Shown in pieces: positions 5,639 through 6,998 of a stretch of DNA of 6,998 nucleotides. The translations under genes were made by a program, and so were the position numbers. Where the stretch lies: the NCBI GenBank assembly GCA_041738875.1, contig JBGSOW010000047.1, forward strand, positions 1-6,998, in the 5' to 3' direction. Numbering within the stretch: position 1 is the stretch's first letter; every line of letters begins with the position of its first letter. The notes under the pieces are model-generated. The model was not told where the DNA came from and ran no database searches. It was given only the letters and a program-made list of their open reading frames with translations. Source of the stretch: JBGSOW01 sp041738875 (GTDB lineage: Bacteria > Patescibacteriota > Dojkabacteria > CALFHW01).

Positions 5639-6334
5639 ATGAGTAGTGGCGGCGAAATCACAAGGTCTTCTGTTGATCAAGCTCCAAATCCTGAAATATC
5701 TCGAACTACATTACCAGGTGAAATCAAATTATTTTTTGGTAGGGCATATCCATGGGGTATAGGCTACGCGTCGAAGACTTCTGTTGTTAATACTTTCCCT
5801 ACTGTACCCGTACGTGGCGAAGCTATAGATGTCGTAGATAAAAAAGCACATGAATTAAGTGTTATGCCAGTGGCGGAATCTGAAGATGGATCACATATGG
5901 ATAGATCTTTCTCTGCCTCATTTTTCGAAGGTGTAGCGGGCGATAAAGCTACTTTTGTTCGCCTTCGTGATTTAGTTATAGGCAAAATTCCCGGGGGTAC
6001 GCTTTATGTTTCGGGGGATTCTGTTTTTAATTTGGATATGGAGCAAGTGAGAGGGGTTGATCTTGAAAGCCTTGGAGATGGAGAATTAAAAATGCAGTTA
6101 GAAAAACGGAGTATAATTATTCAAGCTTTGCAAAGGTTTAGAGAATCACAAGGTACAAACTTAGAAGGAAGCTTATTAGGTATCCCTAATATAATACGTG
6201 TTGCTTTTTATACTCAAGACCCAGAAGATCCTTCGATTCAAATAAATCACTTTAACGTCTTTATCGCAATGAATCCAAGTGGGGTACCCCAAGATTTGAA
6301 AATTGATAGTATACCAACACTTTCAATGTATTAA
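5639..6334 (+). CDS. Unrecognised soluble protein, 231 aa
   Basis: I do not recognise this protein. It has no signal peptide, no membrane helix and no cysteine. The N-terminal 25 residues (MSSGGEITRSSVDQ...) look disordered. The rest mixes probable beta strands (GTLYVSGDSVFNL near 120-132; NIIRVAFYTQDP near 184-195; NHFNVFIAMNP near 203-213) with a charged helix at about 147-170 (GDGELKMQLEKRSIIIQALQRF). The region reads as one intact coding frame with consistent codon use up to its TAA. There is no Shine-Dalgarno before the ATG; a candidate promoter is at 5577-5605. It shares only the string MSSGG with the 84-aa protein downstream, whose own MSSGG is at residues 16-20. It is probably cytoplasmic; no function is proposed. 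Confidence 0.8.
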   Translation: MSSGGEITRSSVDQAPNPEISRTTLPGEIKLFFGRAYPWGIGYASKTSVVNTFPTVPVRGEAIDVVDKKAHELSVMPVAESEDGSHMDRSFSASFFEGVAGDKATFVRLRDLVIGKIPGGTLYVSGDSVFNLDMEQVRGVDLESLGDGELKMQLEKRSIIIQALQRFRESQGTNLEGSLLGIPNIIRVAFYTQDPEDPSIQINHFNVFIAMNPSGVPQDLKIDSIPTLSMY

Positions 6335-6356
6335 ATTTATGGTTTATGTATAACTC

Positions 6357-6390
6357 AGGTGACAAAAATGGGACGGTGCCCGTTATAAGT
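6357..6390. repeat. Dispersed repeat, copy 2
   Basis: AGGTGACAAAAATG (6357-6370) is identical to copy 1 at 4736. Then come GGA, CGGTGCCC (6374-6381) and a tail ending AAGT (6387-6390). On the minus strand it starts about 26-35 nt after the 3' end of tRNA-Ile, just as copy 1 follows the tRNA-like fold. It lies between the convergent 231-aa gene and the tRNA. Confidence 0.75.
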
Positions 6391-6406
6391 TTTTGTGATT
6401 TTTTAA
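6361..6406. terminator. Possible two-way terminator made by repeat copy 2
   Basis: ACGG (6373-6376) pairs with CCGT (6380-6383) around a 3-nt loop, and ACAAAAA (6362-6368) pairs with TTTTTGT (6390-6396) further out. The plus strand continues into a T-rich run (to 6406), and the minus strand has CATTTTTG after the small stem. The place between a plus-strand gene and a minus-strand tRNA suits a shared terminator. The GC stem is short, so strength is doubtful. Confidence 0.35.
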
Positions 6407-6415
6407 GTTTTAATT

Positions 6416-6489
6416 TGAGCGACCCAGGGATCGAACCTGGGACCTCGGTCTTATCAGGACCGCGCTCTAACCAACTGAGCTAGTCGCTC
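6416..6489 (-). tRNA. tRNA-Ile (anticodon GAT)
   Basis: A complete 74-nt cloverleaf on the minus strand that reads AUU/AUC isoleucine codons during translation. The acceptor stem GAGCGAC/GTCGCTC has 7 perfect pairs. The D-arm contains AGCTCAGTTGGTTAGAGC. The anticodon arm is CGGTC-CTGATAA-GACCG with anticodon GAT. The variable loop is AGGTC, and the T-arm is CCAGG-TTCGATC-CCTGG. The discriminator base is A at 6416. CCA is not encoded (AAT follows), so it must be added after transcription. It stands alone, not within an rRNA operon in this window. The 231-aa gene converges on it, and repeat copy 2 lies in its 3' trailer. Confidence 0.98.
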
Positions 6490-6725
6490 ATACTTTACTG
6501 TAATCAAAAATCTCTACAATTTGCATGCTCGCGCACACAAATTTCCATACTTTACCTATGCCAATACGCAAGTATTAAGTGACATAAGTACGCAATTATA
6601 CCAGTAAGGAAATTCTAGTCAAAATATATCCAGGATTTACTCAAATCCACTAGGCATTAACTTGTTTTCTTTCATATAATTGTTAGTATATACGATAGAT
6701 GTAGAAGTATAGTTTTTTATATAAA

Positions 6726-6731
6726 TATAAT
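6726..6731 (+). promoter_or_regulatory. -10 box of the 84-aa gene, leaderless spacing
   Basis: A perfect TATAAT ends 7 nt before the ATG at 6739, which puts the predicted transcript start at the ATG. There is no TGN extension and no clear -35 box. A second perfect TATAAT at 6675-6680 would give a leader of about 52 nt instead. An AGATGTA motif lies between the two, at 6697-6703. Confidence 0.4.
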
Positions 6732-6738
6732 TAAGATT

Positions 6739-6993
6739 ATGACCAATGAGGATTTTGAAATTTTAGAGGAAATGCGCCGGAAAATGAGTTCTGGCGGAAT
6801 TAATGGTCAACCAAATGGATTTGCCCAAGACAATCCCAATTTAGTTGAGGCAGAGGCAAATGATTTTTATAGAAGGCTAGAAATCATGTATAAGAAACTG
6901 ACTGAAGAAGGCATGGACGCGCTACGTATTCAAAAAGTATTAAATTTATACATAGAGGAATATAATAAAGGTAATTTATCAGTTATTAGTTGA
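6739..6993 (+). CDS. Unrecognised small helical protein, 84 aa
   Basis: I do not recognise this protein. It is a small, charged, probably cytoplasmic protein without membrane segments or cysteines. It appears to have a short helix (residues 3-15, DFEILEEMRRKM), a Gly/Asn-rich linker (17-34, SSGGINGQPNGFAQDNPN), then two long amphipathic helices (about 35-57 and 59-77). That pattern suits a small helical adaptor or dimer. An alternative start at Met16 would give a protein beginning MSSGG, like the 231-aa protein upstream. The first ATG is preferred because TATAAT lies 7 nt before it. No Shine-Dalgarno is present. It ends with TGA 5 nt before the window edge. Confidence 0.7.
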   Translation: MTNEDFEILEEMRRKMSSGGINGQPNGFAQDNPNLVEAEANDFYRRLEIMYKKLTEEGMDALRIQKVLNLYIEEYNKGNLSVIS

Positions 6994-6998
6994 TATAA

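Noticed and set aside
4736..6390. Reading the two direct repeats as the ends of a composite mobile element carrying msrA and the 231-aa gene
   Set aside because: No transposase or integrase is present, the repeats are diverged, and msrA is an ordinary chromosomal gene. Each repeat is better explained by its place after a tRNA-type gene.
6563..6595. AATAC-GCAA-GTATT hairpin and repeated TACGCAA between tRNA-Ile and the 84-aa gene
   Set aside because: Short and isolated. No T-run, no second hairpin and no adjacent gene end give it a role.
1658..6993. UGA recoded as glycine (genetic code 25, as in some CPR lineages)
   Set aside because: Long genes contain no in-frame TGA, and the ABC ATPase and the 84-aa gene end naturally at TGA.

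Overview
This window reads as ordinary chromosome of a small, AT-rich bacterium using standard stop codons: TAG, TAA and TGA all end genes, and the long reading frames contain no in-frame TGA. Few genes have a Shine-Dalgarno sequence at a normal distance. Several have a -10-like box only 5-7 nt before the ATG, which suggests leaderless mRNAs. With the short protein-coding genes, the tRNA without an encoded CCA and the small orphan proteins, this hints at a Patescibacteria/CPR-type genome. That assignment is inference and is not proved here.

Layout. At 1-432 (+) is the 3' part of a family 1 uracil-DNA glycosylase gene (ung), cut by the window edge. At 493-747 (+) is a lone Phd/YefM-type antitoxin with no intact toxin after it, only a possible decayed fragment. 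From 876 to 4520 all genes are on the minus strand. In transcription order they are a stand-alone Fic AMP-transferase with an N-terminal inhibitory motif (3390-4520), a seven-helix DUF4203/TMEM198-like membrane protein (2700-3299), and an ABC ATPase (1658-2614) overlapping its ABC-2 permease (876-1661) by ATGA. At 4521-4966 lies a 446-bp gene-free stretch holding a GC-richer, foldable segment and several inverted repeats. msrA follows at 4967-5512 (-). A promoter region with repeated AGATGTA motifs separates it from an unrecognised 231-aa protein (5639-6334, +). Next come a tRNA-Ile(GAT) gene on the minus strand (6416-6489) and an unrecognised 84-aa protein (6739-6993, +).

Most genes are housekeeping or stress functions: uracil excision, methionine sulfoxide repair, an exporter and protein AMPylation. 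They do not form one pathway. The most unusual material is non-coding. A minus-strand segment at 4784-4839 folds by eye into a compact tRNA-like three-way junction with a consensus T-arm, joined to a 7-bp acceptor-like stem containing G.U pairs. A 33-34-nt repeat lies about 25-35 nt downstream of the 3' end of both this tRNA-like element and the real tRNA-Ile, in the same orientation. It may be a trailer, terminator or dispersed repeat tied to tRNA-type genes. Also notable are -10 boxes of the form TGN-TAxAAT placed almost against start codons, and very short ORFs just before two genes.
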